Below are positions 26,575 through 35,552 of a stretch of 64,000 nt of DNA, piece after piece. Origin of the DNA: Streptomyces hundungensis (lineage in GTDB: Bacteria > Actinomycetota > Actinomycetes > Streptomycetales > Streptomycetaceae); NCBI RefSeq assembly GCF_003627815.1, contig NZ_CP032698.1:1550001-1614000 (forward strand), given 5' to 3'. The number at the start of each line of letters is the position of its first letter. The first letter of the stretch is position 1. The notes beneath the pieces were generated by a model. That model did no database searches, was not told where the DNA came from, and worked only from the letters and a program-made list of their open reading frames with translations. A program made the translations under genes and the position numbers.

Positions 26575-28212
26575 TCAGACTTCGGTGACCTTGCCGCCCG
26601 CGACTTCGAGCCGGCGGGTGGTGTGCACGGCGTCGAGCATCCGGCGGTCGTGGGTGACCAGGAGGAGCGTGCCCGTGTACGAGTCCAGCGCGGATTCGAG
26701 CTGCTCGATCGCCGGCAGGTCCAGGTGGTTGGTCGGCTCGTCGAGGACCAGCAGGTTGACGCCGCGGCCCTGGAGCAGGGCCAGCGCCGCCCGGGTGCGC
26801 TCGCCCGGGGAGAGCGATCCGGCGGGCCGCAGCACGTGGTGCGCCTTGAGGCCGAACTTGGCGAGCAGCGTCCGCACCTCGGCCGGCTCCGTCTCGGGGA
26901 CGGCCGCGCAGAACGCGTCGAGCAGCGGTTCCTCACCCAGGAACAGACCGCGCGCCTGGTCGACCTCACCGACCACGACCCCCGATCCGAGCGCGGCGTG
27001 GCCCGCGTCCAGCGGCAGCCTGCCGAGGAGGGCGGCGAGCAGGGTGGACTTGCCGGAGCCGTTGGCGCCGGTGATGGCGACGCGGTCCGCCCAGTCGACC
27101 TGGAGCGAGACGGGCCCGAAGGTGAAGCCCTCGCGGTGCACCTCGGCGCCGTTCAGGGTCGCTACGACGGCACCCGAGCGGGGCGCGGCGGCGATCTCCA
27201 TGCGCAGCTCCCACTCCTTGCGGGGCTCCTCCACGACGTCGAGGCGTTCGATCATGCGCTGGGTCTGGCGGGCCTTGGACGCCTGCTTCTCGCTGGCTTC
27301 GCTGCGGAACTTCTTTCCGAGCTTGTCGCTGTCGGTGGCCTTGCGCCGGGCGTTCTTGACGCCCTTGTCCATCCAGGACCGCTGCATCTGGGCCCGGCCT
27401 TCGAGCGCGGAGCGCTTGTCGGCGTACTCCTCGAAGTCGTCGCGGGCGTGGCGGCGAGCGGTGGCGCGCTCGTCGAGGTAGGCCTCGTAACCGCCGCCGT
27501 ACAGGTTGATCTGCTGCTGGGCGAGGTCGAGTTCGAGGACCTTGGTGACGGTGCGGGCGAGGAACTCGCGGTCGTGGCTGACGACGACGGTGCCGGCCCG
27601 CAGCCCCTTCACGAAGGCTTCGAGCCGCTCCAGGCCGTCCAGGTCGAGGTCGTTGGTCGGCTCGTCGAGCAGGAAGACGTCGTAACGCGACAGGAGCAGC
27701 GAGGCGAGTCCCGCGCGGGCGGCCTGGCCGCCGGAGAGCGCGGTCATCGGCTGGTCGAGGCCGGTGGTCAGGCCGAGCGACGCGGCGACCTCCTCGGCCC
27801 GCTCGTCTAGGTCGGCGCCGCCGAGCGCGAGCCAGCGCTCCAGGCTGTCGGCGTACGCGTCGTCGGAGCCGGGCGCACCGTCGACCAGGGCCTGGGTCGC
27901 GACGTCCATCGTCTCCTGGGCGGCGGCGACCCCGGTGCGGCGGGCGAGGAAGGCCCGGATCGTCTCGCCGGGGCGCCGGTCGGGCTCCTGCGGAAGGTGG
28001 CCGACGCTCGCGCCGGGCGGGGAGAGCCTCAGCTCGCCCTGTTCCGGGGTGTCGAGCCCGGCGAGCAGCCGCAGCAGCGAGGACTTGCCCGCGCCGTTGG
28101 GTCCGACGAGGCCGATGACGTCGCCGGGGGCGACCACCAGGTCGAGCCCGGCGAACAGGGTGCGGTCGCCGTGGCCGGCGGCGAGGTCCTTGGCGACGAG
28201 AGTTGCAGTCAT
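26575..28212 (-). CDS. ABC-F family ATPase
   Basis: Soluble twin-ATPase of 545 residues without membrane segments. The first domain has Walker A GPNGAGKSS and signature LSGGQAARAGLA; the second has Walker A GANGSGKST, signature LSPGERTRAALA and Walker B LLVLDEPTNHLDL. The charged inter-domain linker (EEYADKRSALEGRAQMQRSW region) is that of ABC-F translation factors. It may act at the ribosome in housekeeping or antibiotic protection. A TAGGAT at 28223-28228 lies just before the ATG and no ribosome-binding site is seen, so the transcript is probably almost leaderless. Confidence 0.9.
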   Translation of the reverse strand: MTATLVAKDLAAGHGDRTLFAGLDLVVAPGDVIGLVGPNGAGKSSLLRLLAGLDTPEQGELRLSPPGASVGHLPQEPDRRPGETIRAFLARRTGVAAAQETMDVATQALVDGAPGSDDAYADSLERWLALGGADLDERAEEVAASLGLTTGLDQPMTALSGGQAARAGLASLLLSRYDVFLLDEPTNDLDLDGLERLEAFVKGLRAGTVVVSHDREFLARTVTKVLELDLAQQQINLYGGGYEAYLDERATARRHARDDFEEYADKRSALEGRAQMQRSWMDKGVKNARRKATDSDKLGKKFRSEASEKQASKARQTQRMIERLDVVEEPRKEWELRMEIAAAPRSGAVVATLNGAEVHREGFTFGPVSLQVDWADRVAITGANGSGKSTLLAALLGRLPLDAGHAALGSGVVVGEVDQARGLFLGEEPLLDAFCAAVPETEPAEVRTLLAKFGLKAHHVLRPAGSLSPGERTRAALALLQGRGVNLLVLDEPTNHLDLPAIEQLESALDSYTGTLLLVTHDRRMLDAVHTTRRLEVAGGKVTEV

Positions 28213-28605
28213 GAGGTGACCGATCCTAAGCGGTAGCCGCCCCCTGCCCGCTACGGGTCCACCGGGCCCCTGACGCGCCCCGCGCTCCCCCGGCCCACCG
28301 AGCGGCTTACGCGAGCCCGCCTCGACCTCGCGACGGCGCCCGCCCGATCCTCGCCCTCGCCCCCGTACCCGCACCCGTACCCGCGACCCCCACCCTGGCC
28401 GAAACGGGACGTCCGTCGGACGGTGCGATGCCAGACTGCTCGCCGAGGGGGCCGTACGGGGCGGCGCCCCTCGACGCGTGGTTCGGTCGTCGGCCGGGGC
28501 CGCGTGCGCAGCCCGCCCCGCCCCGCTCGGGGGTGCCGGGGGCCGGGCCGCTGGTCGGCGCGGGCCCCCGGACCGCCCTCCCGCACCTCCGGAGGTTTCC
28601 GCACC
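28213..28605. other. Divergent intergenic region with simple-sequence tract
   Basis: This 393-bp stretch lies between the ABC-F gene (minus) and the thioesterase gene (plus). On the minus strand TAGGAT (28223-28228) is a good -10 for the ABC-F gene. Around 28360-28395 there is a C-rich run of CCCGTA/CCCGCA hexamer-like repeats, and CGTCCG-T-CGGACG forms a short palindrome near 28410. No coding region is convincing. GGAGG near 28590 is the thioesterase ribosome-binding site. Confidence 0.5.
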
Positions 28606-29379
28606 ATGAGCCCTGCCGTGTCGCCCCGTTGGCTGTTCACCGGGCCGCCGCGTCCTGGCGCCCCCAGCCTGTACTGCTTCGCGCACGCGGGCGGCTCGGT
28701 CATCGAGTACATCCGCTGGGCCCGCGACACGCCGGCCGCCCAGCTCCAGGGCGTGCAGCTGCCGGGCCGCGGCTCGCGGTACGGCGAGCCGATGTTCGCC
28801 TCCCTCAGGGCGCTGGTGGCCGCGTTCCTCGACGAGGTCCCGCTCGGCCCCGAGCCGTTCGCCTTCTTCGGGCACAGCCTGGGTTCCCTCATCGCGTACG
28901 AGGTCACCCGCGCCCTGCGGGACGCGGGCCGGCCGCTGCCGTACCGGCTGATCCTGTCCGGGTACCCGGCGCCGCACCGCCGCCATGTCCGCGCCACCGA
29001 CCCGCTGCACCGGCTGCCCGACGACGAGCTCATCGAGCGGGTCGCGAAGCTCCACGGCGGCATCCCGCAGGAGGTACTCGACTCGGCCGAGCTGCGGGAG
29101 CTGATCGTCGGGCCGCTGCGGGACGACTATCGCGTCCTGGAGACGTACACCTGGCGCGAGGCGGAGCCGCTGCCCGTGCCGATCACCCTGCTCGGCGGCA
29201 GCGCGGACCACACGCGCGAGGAGCTCGACGCCTGGCGGGAGCACACCACAGAGGATCTGACGATACGTCAATTCCCTGGTGGCCACTTCTACTTGCGCCA
29301 GCACCCCGCCCCGGTGTTGCGGGCCCTGGAGGAGGCGCTGTGTGACGTGGGGGCGCGACAGGAACGAACGGCGCGCTGA
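28606..29379 (+). CDS. Type II thioesterase (alpha/beta hydrolase)
   Basis: A 257-residue editing thioesterase of the kind that clears mis-acylated carrier proteins in polyketide or peptide synthases. The N-terminal CFAHAGGSV segment, nucleophile motif FFGHSLGS (Ser91), Asp in GGSADHTREE and His in FPGGHFYLRQHP form the expected triad. The ATG follows GGAGG by 10 nt. No PKS or NRPS gene is in the window, so it is an orphan and may serve clusters elsewhere or a carrier protein of lipid metabolism. Confidence 0.92.
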   Translation: MSPAVSPRWLFTGPPRPGAPSLYCFAHAGGSVIEYIRWARDTPAAQLQGVQLPGRGSRYGEPMFASLRALVAAFLDEVPLGPEPFAFFGHSLGSLIAYEVTRALRDAGRPLPYRLILSGYPAPHRRHVRATDPLHRLPDDELIERVAKLHGGIPQEVLDSAELRELIVGPLRDDYRVLETYTWREAEPLPVPITLLGGSADHTREELDAWREHTTEDLTIRQFPGGHFYLRQHPAPVLRALEEALCDVGARQERTAR

Positions 29380-29438
29380 TCCTCGTCCGGCGCGAGACGG
29401 CCGTGGCCACCCTCCGCCGGCTGGGCTACCGTCCCGGC

Positions 29439-30376
29439 ATGAGCGACGATGTGATCGTGGTGGGTGGCGGGGTCATCGGCTTGACGACGGCGATAGTGCT
29501 GGCCGAATCCGGCCGTCGGGTCCAGATGTGGTGCGGGCAGCGCGCGGCGGAGTCGACGTCCGCGGTGGCGGGGGCGCTGTGGTGGCCCTACCGCATCGAG
29601 CCCGAGGAGCGGGCCGGCGCCTGGGCGCTGGCTTCGCTGCGGGTGTACGAGGAGTTGGCGGCCGACCCGCGCGAGAGCGGGGTGCGGCTGGTCGAGGGGC
29701 TGCACGCGGGGGCCCGGCTGGACGGCTTCGGGCCGTGGACCGCCCAGGTGGCCGGGATCACCGAAGGGCCCCAGGGCGTACGGGCCCGGCTCCCGCTGAT
29801 CGACATGCCGGCCCATCTGCGCCGGCTCGAACAGCGCTTGGAGGAGGCGGGCGGAACGATCGAGCTCCGGCGGGTCGAGCGCCTCCCGGACGCGCCGTAC
29901 GTCGTCAACTGCACCGGCACGGGCGCACGAGACCTCGTACCCGACCCCGAAGTACGGCCCGTGCGCGGCCAGTTGGTGGTGGTCGAGAACCCGGGCATCA
30001 GCGACTGGTACACCGCGGTGGAGCACGACGGCGAGGAGACCACCTACTTCATGCCCCAGCCGTACGGGCTGCTGCTCGGCGGCACCGCCCAGGAGGACGA
30101 CTGGAACCTCGTCCCCGACCCGGCGACGGCCACGCGGATCATCGAGCGGTGTGCGCGGATCCGACCCGAGATCGCGAACGCCCGCGTCCTGGAACACCGG
30201 GTGGGACTGCGCCCGGCCCGGGACTCGGGGGTACGGGTCGAGCGTGAACTCACCGCGTCGGGCGGGGTGTTGGTGCACAACTACGGGCACGGCGGGGCCG
30301 GCGTGACGGTCGCCTTGGGATGCGCGGAGGAGGCCGCGGTGCTGGCCGCCCCCTCCCCGCGTCCCGATCCCACTGA
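29439..30376 (+). CDS. D-amino-acid oxidase-like FAD protein without an in-frame stop
   Basis: FAD-dependent oxidase of the DAO family, which deaminates D-amino acids. The FAD fold VIVVGGGVIGLTTAIVLAES is at the N-terminus, AGALWWPYRIEP follows, and the C-terminal HNYGHGGAGVTVALGCAEEA is where the family normally ends. The frame then has no stop and stays open, antisense to the peptidase gene, to 32327. Insertion of one C in the run near 30344-30357 would end it at TGA 30374-30376, the end given here by inference. ATG 29439 is chosen because TACCGT 7 bp upstream suits a leaderless start. Either the sequence has an indel or the stop was lost. Confidence 0.75.
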
Positions 30377-30377
30377 C

Positions 30378-32360
30378 TCAGCCCTGACCGGCTCCCGGAA
30401 GCCGCCGCGTCATCCGCGGCACCGGCACGCCCTCGGGGGATGCCGGAGCGCCGAGCCGGGCAGCCGTCCCGGCGGTGGCCCGTGCGAACGCCCGGGCGCC
30501 GCCGACGAAGGGCACCTCGGCCGCCGTACGCGCCAGGTCCACGGTGAGGGTCGGCCGGCTCGCGGCCGGCTCGATCAGCCCGTTGTCGGTGCCCGCGACG
30601 ATCAGCGCGAGCCGGTGGCCGGCCGGTACGACATGGTCGGTCGCGGCCAGGTCGAGGGTGATCGTGTAGGGCCTGCCCGGGGTGAGCGCGACGCCGTGGG
30701 TGGCGGAGGCGTAGTGGCCGAGGTCGGCCCAACCGCGGCTGAAGACGGTGTGGCCCACGTCGACGGTGGCCGCCGAGGTCGTCAGATAGCAGGAGCTGTC
30801 GGCGGCCGTGCTCGCGCCCCAGCAGGTGCGCTCGGTGCCGGTGCGGATGCCCTCGCCGGACCCTCCGTAGTCGCGGATGGTGTCGGGCCCGAGGTCGACG
30901 AGGACGGCCGAGAGGTGGGCGCTGCTGGTGGAGGGGGTCGCGGTGAGGGTCACCCGGGACGAGCCGGACACCCGGAGCTCCTTGGTCAGCGGCTGGGTGA
31001 CGAATCCCGCCTTGTCGGGCGTGGACGTGTCGATGCTGGTGGCCCAACTCTGCTCGTCCAGCGCCGGGTTGTCGGTGAACGCGGCGGTGGCTCCGCTCGG
31101 CGCGGCCTTCAGGGAGAGCCCGCCGACGCCCGGGGCCGGCCCGCTCACGGGGTGGACGGTGGTCGCCGCGGTGGCGGACGGCGGCCAGACGCGGTCGGTG
31201 CTCCACTGGTCGGGGTGGCGCTCGACGTCGGCCATCGGGCGGCGCTCGATGCCGTTGTCGTAACCGAGGAGGTAGTGGTCGAACCACTGGTGCAGGGTGT
31301 CCACCCAGGTGTCACGCCGGTAGTCGAACGGGTCGACATGGCCGGTTTGGGACAGCCAGATCTTGCGCTCCACCCCGTTCTTGGCGAGCGCGTCCCACCA
31401 CTGGCCGAAGTTCTTCGTGCGGACGTTGAGGTCCTGCATGCCGTGCACGACGAAGACGCTGGCCTTCACCTTGTCCGCGCCGCGCACATAGTCCCGTTCG
31501 GTCCACAGCGGGGTCCAGTCGCCGTTGCGCGGCGCCCCGTCGACCAGTTTCTGCCGGGCCGCGGCGCAGCGGGTCCGCGCGTCGGGGCTCGTGACGTAGT
31601 CGCCGAGGTCGGCGGGGCCGCCGTCGTACAGGGCGGCGCCCTTGGCGAAGTAGTAGTCGTACCAGGAGGAGATCGCGCTGATCGGCACGATGGTGCGCAG
31701 GCCCTCGACGCCGGTGGCGGCGACTCCGTTGGCGATGGAGCCGTCCCAGCTCTTGCCGATCATGCCGGTGCGGCCGTTGGTCCACCCGGCGGTGGCGCGC
31801 TCGCTTCCGGTCCGTGTCGTGTAGGCGCGGGCGCGGCCGTTCAGCCAGTCGACGACCGCTTTCGCGGACAGGACGTCGGAGCGTCCGCCGACGTCTTCGC
31901 AGCCGTCCGAGCGATTGGTTCCGGTCAGGTCCACGCCGACGAAGGCGTAGCCGCGCGGCACGAAGTAGTTGTCGTAGAACAGCGGCATCTGCTGGATGAC
32001 ACCGTTGGCGTCGTACGTCTTGAGCTGGCTCTCGTTGCCGCGCCCGCAGCACGCGTAGTAGGGGCTGGCATCCATGATGACCGGTATCTTGCGCCCCTGC
32101 TGGGCGGGTTCGCGGGGCCGGACGATGTCGACGGCGACCCGGTCGGTCCGGCCGTTCCCGTCGCCGTCCAGGCCGGTGTCGACCCACACCGCCTCGCGTA
32201 TGGCGTTCTCGTAGGAGTAGACGGGACGGCTCTCCCGGGCCGGGGCCGCCTGGGCGCCGACCGGGGTCAGGAGCACCGCCGCGAGGGCGGTCACCGCCGC
32301 GAGGACGAGTGCTCTGGGGGATCGTGACCTGTGGCGGGTGCCCCGCGCGCGTATCGGCAT
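30378..32360 (-). CDS. Secreted Xaa-Pro dipeptidyl-peptidase (CocE/NonD hydrolase)
   Basis: A 660-residue exported alpha/beta hydrolase of the X-Pro dipeptidyl-peptidase S15 type. A signal peptide is clear (basic start, then ALVLAAVTALAAVLLTPVGAQA ending at about residue 38, written here in two parts: ALVLAAVTALAAVLL and TPVGAQA). The nucleophile is Ser204 in GKSWDGS, the Asp lies in VHGMQDLNV and the His in SQTGHVDPF. The last 200 residues form the jelly-roll domain common to the family (GHRLALIVAGTDN). It would release dipeptides from Pro-containing peptides outside the cell. Its stop is 2 bp beyond the inferred end of the flavoprotein gene. Confidence 0.9.
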   Translation of the reverse strand: MPIRARGTRHRSRSPRALVLAAVTALAAVLLTPVGAQAAPARESRPVYSYENAIREAVWVDTGLDGDGNGRTDRVAVDIVRPREPAQQGRKIPVIMDASPYYACCGRGNESQLKTYDANGVIQQMPLFYDNYFVPRGYAFVGVDLTGTNRSDGCEDVGGRSDVLSAKAVVDWLNGRARAYTTRTGSERATAGWTNGRTGMIGKSWDGSIANGVAATGVEGLRTIVPISAISSWYDYYFAKGAALYDGGPADLGDYVTSPDARTRCAAARQKLVDGAPRNGDWTPLWTERDYVRGADKVKASVFVVHGMQDLNVRTKNFGQWWDALAKNGVERKIWLSQTGHVDPFDYRRDTWVDTLHQWFDHYLLGYDNGIERRPMADVERHPDQWSTDRVWPPSATAATTVHPVSGPAPGVGGLSLKAAPSGATAAFTDNPALDEQSWATSIDTSTPDKAGFVTQPLTKELRVSGSSRVTLTATPSTSSAHLSAVLVDLGPDTIRDYGGSGEGIRTGTERTCWGASTAADSSCYLTTSAATVDVGHTVFSRGWADLGHYASATHGVALTPGRPYTITLDLAATDHVVPAGHRLALIVAGTDNGLIEPAASRPTLTVDLARTAAEVPFVGGARAFARATAGTAARLGAPASPEGVPVPRMTRRLPGAGQG

Positions 32361-32482
32361 GGCCGGAAGGTACTCCGGTCAACTCCCTTGCAAAAGGGGG
32401 CAGTCCAAGAAGCGGAAGGAGGAGGGAGCACACGTCAACATGTCGGCCGAATGGCGATCGTGTGACAGCAGGGGCCATGGAC

Positions 32483-32540
32483 ATGACCGGGCCGGTGCGG
32501 GCTGAATAGGCTCCGAAGAGATCGTTCACCATCGTTCACC
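32483..32540 (+). promoter_or_regulatory. Promoter and tandem GTTCACC repeat before the M1 peptidase
   Basis: ATGACC (32483-32488), 18 bp, then TAGGCT (32507-32512) form a plausible promoter. Immediately downstream is an exact tandem duplication of ATCGTTCACC (32521-32530 and 32531-32540). GTTCACC is the core of Streptomyces PhoP boxes, but the spacing here is 10 bp rather than the usual 11, so the assignment is tentative. Confidence 0.5.
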
Positions 32541-32572
32541 CCACGACGACACTGACGACTTGGAGCTCTTTC

Positions 32573-34096
32573 GTGCACCGCAAAATCATCGCCCCGAGTG
32601 TGCTCGCCGCCTCCCTGCTGCTGGTGATCCCGGCGTCGGCCGCGGACTTCACTCCGGGCGCCCCGGGCATCGGCGACCCCTACTACCCGGCCAGCGGCAA
32701 CGGCGGCTACGACGTCTCCCACTACGACCTGAGGCTCACCTACCAGCCGAAGACGGACCTGCTGGAGGGCACGGCCACCCTGCTCGCCACCACGCAGCAG
32801 GACCTGTCCCGCTTCAACCTGGACTTCGGCCTCGCGGTGAGCGAGGTGCGCGTGAACGGCACCAAGGCGAGCTTCGCGAAGTCCGGCAGCCACGAGCTGG
32901 AGGTCACCCCGGCGGCGCCGCTGCCCAAGGGCAGGGCGATCACGGTGGTCGTCAAGTACGCGGGAAAGCCTTTCGAGTTGAAGGTCGACGGCTGGACGGC
33001 GTGGCAGCGCACCCCGGACGGCGGGGTGGCGGCCCAGGAGCCGGACTCGGCGGTGTGGTGGTTCCCCTCCAACGACCACCCCCTGGACAAGGCCACCTAC
33101 GACGTGACGGTGAAGGTGCCCGACGGCACCCAGACCGTCAGCAACGGGGTGTTGCAGAGCCAGAGTTCCAAGCTCGGCTGGACCACCTACCACTGGCGCT
33201 CCAACAAGCCGCAGGCCTCCTACCTGACCACGCTCGCGGTCGGCAAGTTCGACATCACCACCGACAAGACCGCGAGCGGCCTTCCGATCCTCAACGCGTA
33301 CAGCAAGGACCTGGGCGACAACGACGGGGCGGCGCGCGCCAGCGTCGAGCGCACCAAGGACGTCGCGGAGTGGCTGGAGAGCGTGTTCGGCAGCTACCCC
33401 TTCAACGCGCTCGGCGGTTACGTCCCGAACGTGCCGACCCACTTCGCCCTCGAAACGCAGACGCGCCCCTTCTACAGCCCGGCCCAGTTCGCGGGCGGCG
33501 CCAACGTGTCCGTGGTCGTCCACGAGTTGGCGCACCAGTGGTACGGCGACAGTGTCTCGGTCAAGGGGTGGAAGGACATCTGGGACAACGAGGGCTTCGC
33601 GTCCTACGCCCAGTGGCTGTGGTCGGAGAAGGAGGGCGAGGGCACCGCACAGGAGCTGGCGGACTGGGTGTACGCGCAGCACCCCGCCGACGACCCGTTC
33701 TGGAAGGTGAAGCCGGGCGACCCGGGCCCGGACGACCAGTTCGACGGCGCCGTCTACGACCGGGGCGCCCTCGCGATCCAGGCGCTGCGCAACACGGTCG
33801 GCGACGCGTCCTTCTTCAAGATCCTCAAGGGCTGGCCGGCCGAGCACGCCTACGGCAACGCGGCGGTCGGGGACTTCGTGAAGTACGCCGAGAAGGTCTC
33901 GGGCAAGCCGCTGGCGGAGCTCTTCGACACCTGGCTCTACCAGCCGTCCAAGCCGTCCGCCTCCGCGGCCACCAAGGCGAAGGTGGCTCCCCGCGCGGGC
34001 CTTGCGGCCTCGCCCTCGGCCCCGTCGGCCGCCCCGGTGGAGCCCAAGTCGTGGAAGAAGATCACCGAGTCCCACGCGGCCCACGGCGGCCACTGA
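32573..34096 (+). CDS. Secreted M1-family zinc metallopeptidase
   Basis: A 507-residue exported aminopeptidase-like protein. Residues 1-23 are a signal peptide (IIAPSVLAASLLLVIPASA). The beta-sandwich N-domain is followed by the catalytic domain with zinc motif HELAH (317-321) and third ligand Glu340 in WDNEGFA. The substrate-contact loop is ALETQTRP in place of the classical GAMEN. The chain is short because the long C-terminal helical domain of larger M1 enzymes is absent; it ends in an Ala/Pro/Ser-rich tail with SHAAHGGH. GTG 32573 has GGAG 8 nt upstream. Confidence 0.92.
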   Translation: MHRKIIAPSVLAASLLLVIPASAADFTPGAPGIGDPYYPASGNGGYDVSHYDLRLTYQPKTDLLEGTATLLATTQQDLSRFNLDFGLAVSEVRVNGTKASFAKSGSHELEVTPAAPLPKGRAITVVVKYAGKPFELKVDGWTAWQRTPDGGVAAQEPDSAVWWFPSNDHPLDKATYDVTVKVPDGTQTVSNGVLQSQSSKLGWTTYHWRSNKPQASYLTTLAVGKFDITTDKTASGLPILNAYSKDLGDNDGAARASVERTKDVAEWLESVFGSYPFNALGGYVPNVPTHFALETQTRPFYSPAQFAGGANVSVVVHELAHQWYGDSVSVKGWKDIWDNEGFASYAQWLWSEKEGEGTAQELADWVYAQHPADDPFWKVKPGDPGPDDQFDGAVYDRGALAIQALRNTVGDASFFKILKGWPAEHAYGNAAVGDFVKYAEKVSGKPLAELFDTWLYQPSKPSASAATKAKVAPRAGLAASPSAPSAAPVEPKSWKKITESHAAHGGH

Positions 34097-34197
34097 CCCG
34101 GCTGACTCCGCTCCCCTCGACACGGCTCTCCTCGACACCGCGCTCCTGGACACGGCTCTCGCGCGGCTGGAAGGCGGGGGGCGGCGGGCGGAGGCGG

Positions 34198-34335
34198 GTG
34201 GCGGCGGGTCCGGTGACCCCGGGCACAGGCGGTGGTGAGAGCGCTCTCGGGCGGCGGGCGCGTGGCGGCGGGTCCGGCGACCCCGGGCACAGGCGGTGGT
34301 GAGAGCGCTCTCGGGCGGCGGGCGCGTGGCGGCGG
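34198..34335. repeat. 64-bp tandem repeat carrying LacI-type operators
   Basis: Two nearly identical 64-bp units (34198-34261 and 34262-34325) differ at one visible position (GGTGACC versus GGCGACC), and a third partial copy begins at 34326. Each full copy contains one GAGAGCGCTCTC palindrome. It follows the M1 gene and precedes the LacI regulator gene. The remaining part of the 380-bp gap (34097-34197) is GC-rich with no gene. Confidence 0.9.
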
Positions 34336-34367
34336 ACGCCGGGGCGCCCGGCGCCGAAAGCGCTCTC
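34237..34367 (+). promoter_or_regulatory. Three LacI-family operator sites upstream of the lacI-type gene
   Basis: Perfect palindromes GAGAGCGCTCTC at 34237-34248 and 34301-34312, and the near match GAAAGCGCTCTC at 34356-34367, fit the central CG dyad of LacI-family operators. Spacing is 64 and 55 bp. They lie 110-240 bp before the regulator start, suggesting autoregulation with DNA looping or cooperative binding. Confidence 0.7.
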
Positions 34368-34476
34368 TCCCCGCCGGTCCGAGCAGCCGATACGCTGCCG
34401 GGCAACGCGGCTTCGCCAGGGCCAGCCACGGTCCCGCCGTGCCCCGCCGCGCCGCCGCCGATGAGGAGAACCCGCC

Positions 34477-35502
34477 GTGACCGAGCAGTACTTCGGGACG
34501 CGCCCCACGCTCGAAGCCGTCGCGGCGCGCGCCGGCGTTTCCCGCGCCACCGCGTCCCGGGTCGTCAACGGCGGTTCAGGGGTGCGGCCGACGCTGGTCG
34601 ACCGGGTGCGCCAGGCGGTCGAGGAGTTGGGCTATGTGCCCAATCCGGCGGCCCGTTCCCTGGTCACCCGGCGCACCGGGGCGGTCGCCGTGATCGTCGC
34701 CGAGCCGGAGACCAGGTTCTTCTCCGACCCCTTCTTCTCGCGGCAGATCCGCGGCATCAGCAAGGAACTAGCCGCGCATGACAGCCAGTTGGTGCTGCTG
34801 CTCGTCGAGGGCCCGGACGACTACGGGCGGATCTCCCGCTATCTGACGGGGGGTCATGTGGACGGCGCGCTCGCCTTCTCCCTGCACGACGAGGATCCGC
34901 TGCCCGCGATCACCCGGGGCGCCGGCGTGCTGACGGTCTTCGGCGGCCGGCCCGGGTTTCCCGCCGCCGTGCCCTATGTGGACGCCGACAACCGGGGCGG
35001 CGCACGCGAGGCCGTACGCCATCTGCTCTCGCTCGGCCGCCGGCAGATCGCGCACATCGCGGGCCCCCTGGACCAGACGGCTTCCACGGACCGGCTCGAC
35101 GGCTATCGCGACGTACTGCCGGAGGCCGACCCGGCGCTGGTGGTGGAAGGCGCGTTCACCGCGGAGAGCGGGGCCCGGGCGATGGCCCAACTCCTCGCGC
35201 TGCGACCGGAGTTGGACGCGGTGTTCGCCGCCAACGACCTGATGGCCTCGGGCGCGCTGCGGGTGCTGCGCGAGCACGGCCGACGGGTGCCGGAGGATGT
35301 CGCGCTGGTCGGCTTCGACGACATGGCCTCCGTCGCGGAGGCCACCGATCCCCCGCTGACGACCGTCCGCCAGGAGATCGAGGAGATGGGCCGCCTGATG
35401 GCGCGCCTGCTGTTGCGCGGCCTCGACCAGGGCGGCACAGGAGCGGTCGAGCCCACCTCCGTGATCACGCCGACCTCGCTCGTTCGGCGCGCTTCCGCCT
35501 GA
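34477..35502 (+). CDS. LacI-family transcriptional regulator
   Basis: A 341-residue repressor with an N-terminal helix-turn-helix and hinge (PTLEAVAARAGVSRATASRV then YVPNPAARSL) and a periplasmic-binding-protein-like ligand domain ending in the usual VGFDDMASVAEATDPPLTTV region. The GTG start has GAGGAG 10 nt upstream. No sugar transporter or hydrolase is next to it, so the ligand and regulon are unknown; the repeated operators upstream point to self-control. A short hairpin ends the gene. Confidence 0.93.
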   Translation: MTEQYFGTRPTLEAVAARAGVSRATASRVVNGGSGVRPTLVDRVRQAVEELGYVPNPAARSLVTRRTGAVAVIVAEPETRFFSDPFFSRQIRGISKELAAHDSQLVLLLVEGPDDYGRISRYLTGGHVDGALAFSLHDEDPLPAITRGAGVLTVFGGRPGFPAAVPYVDADNRGGAREAVRHLLSLGRRQIAHIAGPLDQTASTDRLDGYRDVLPEADPALVVEGAFTAESGARAMAQLLALRPELDAVFAANDLMASGALRVLREHGRRVPEDVALVGFDDMASVAEATDPPLTTVRQEIEEMGRLMARLLLRGLDQGGTGAVEPTSVITPTSLVRRASA

Positions 35503-35533
35503 AGCGGGGGAACGGGCCCGGCGGGTCGCTCCA

Positions 35534-35551
35534 GCGGGGGCGCTCCCCCGC
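35534..35551. terminator. Hairpin between lacI-type and MpaB-like genes
   Basis: GCGGGGG (35534-35540) and CCCCCGC (35545-35551) form a 7-bp stem with loop CGCT between convergent genes; the right arm abuts the stop codon of the MpaB-like gene. Confidence 0.6.
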
Positions 35552-35552
35552 G

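Noticed and set aside
28363..28395. CCCGTA/CCCGCA tract as a CRISPR-like or functional repeat
   Set aside because: Units are only 6-7 bp, irregular and without spacers; it is simple sequence.
28213..29379. Remnant of a polyketide cluster around the thioesterase
   Set aside because: No ketosynthase, carrier protein or other cluster fragments are found on either side.
29403..32327. Single 974-codon fusion protein
   Set aside because: Only the first 300 codons resemble a protein family; the rest is antisense to the well-supported peptidase and has shadow-frame composition.
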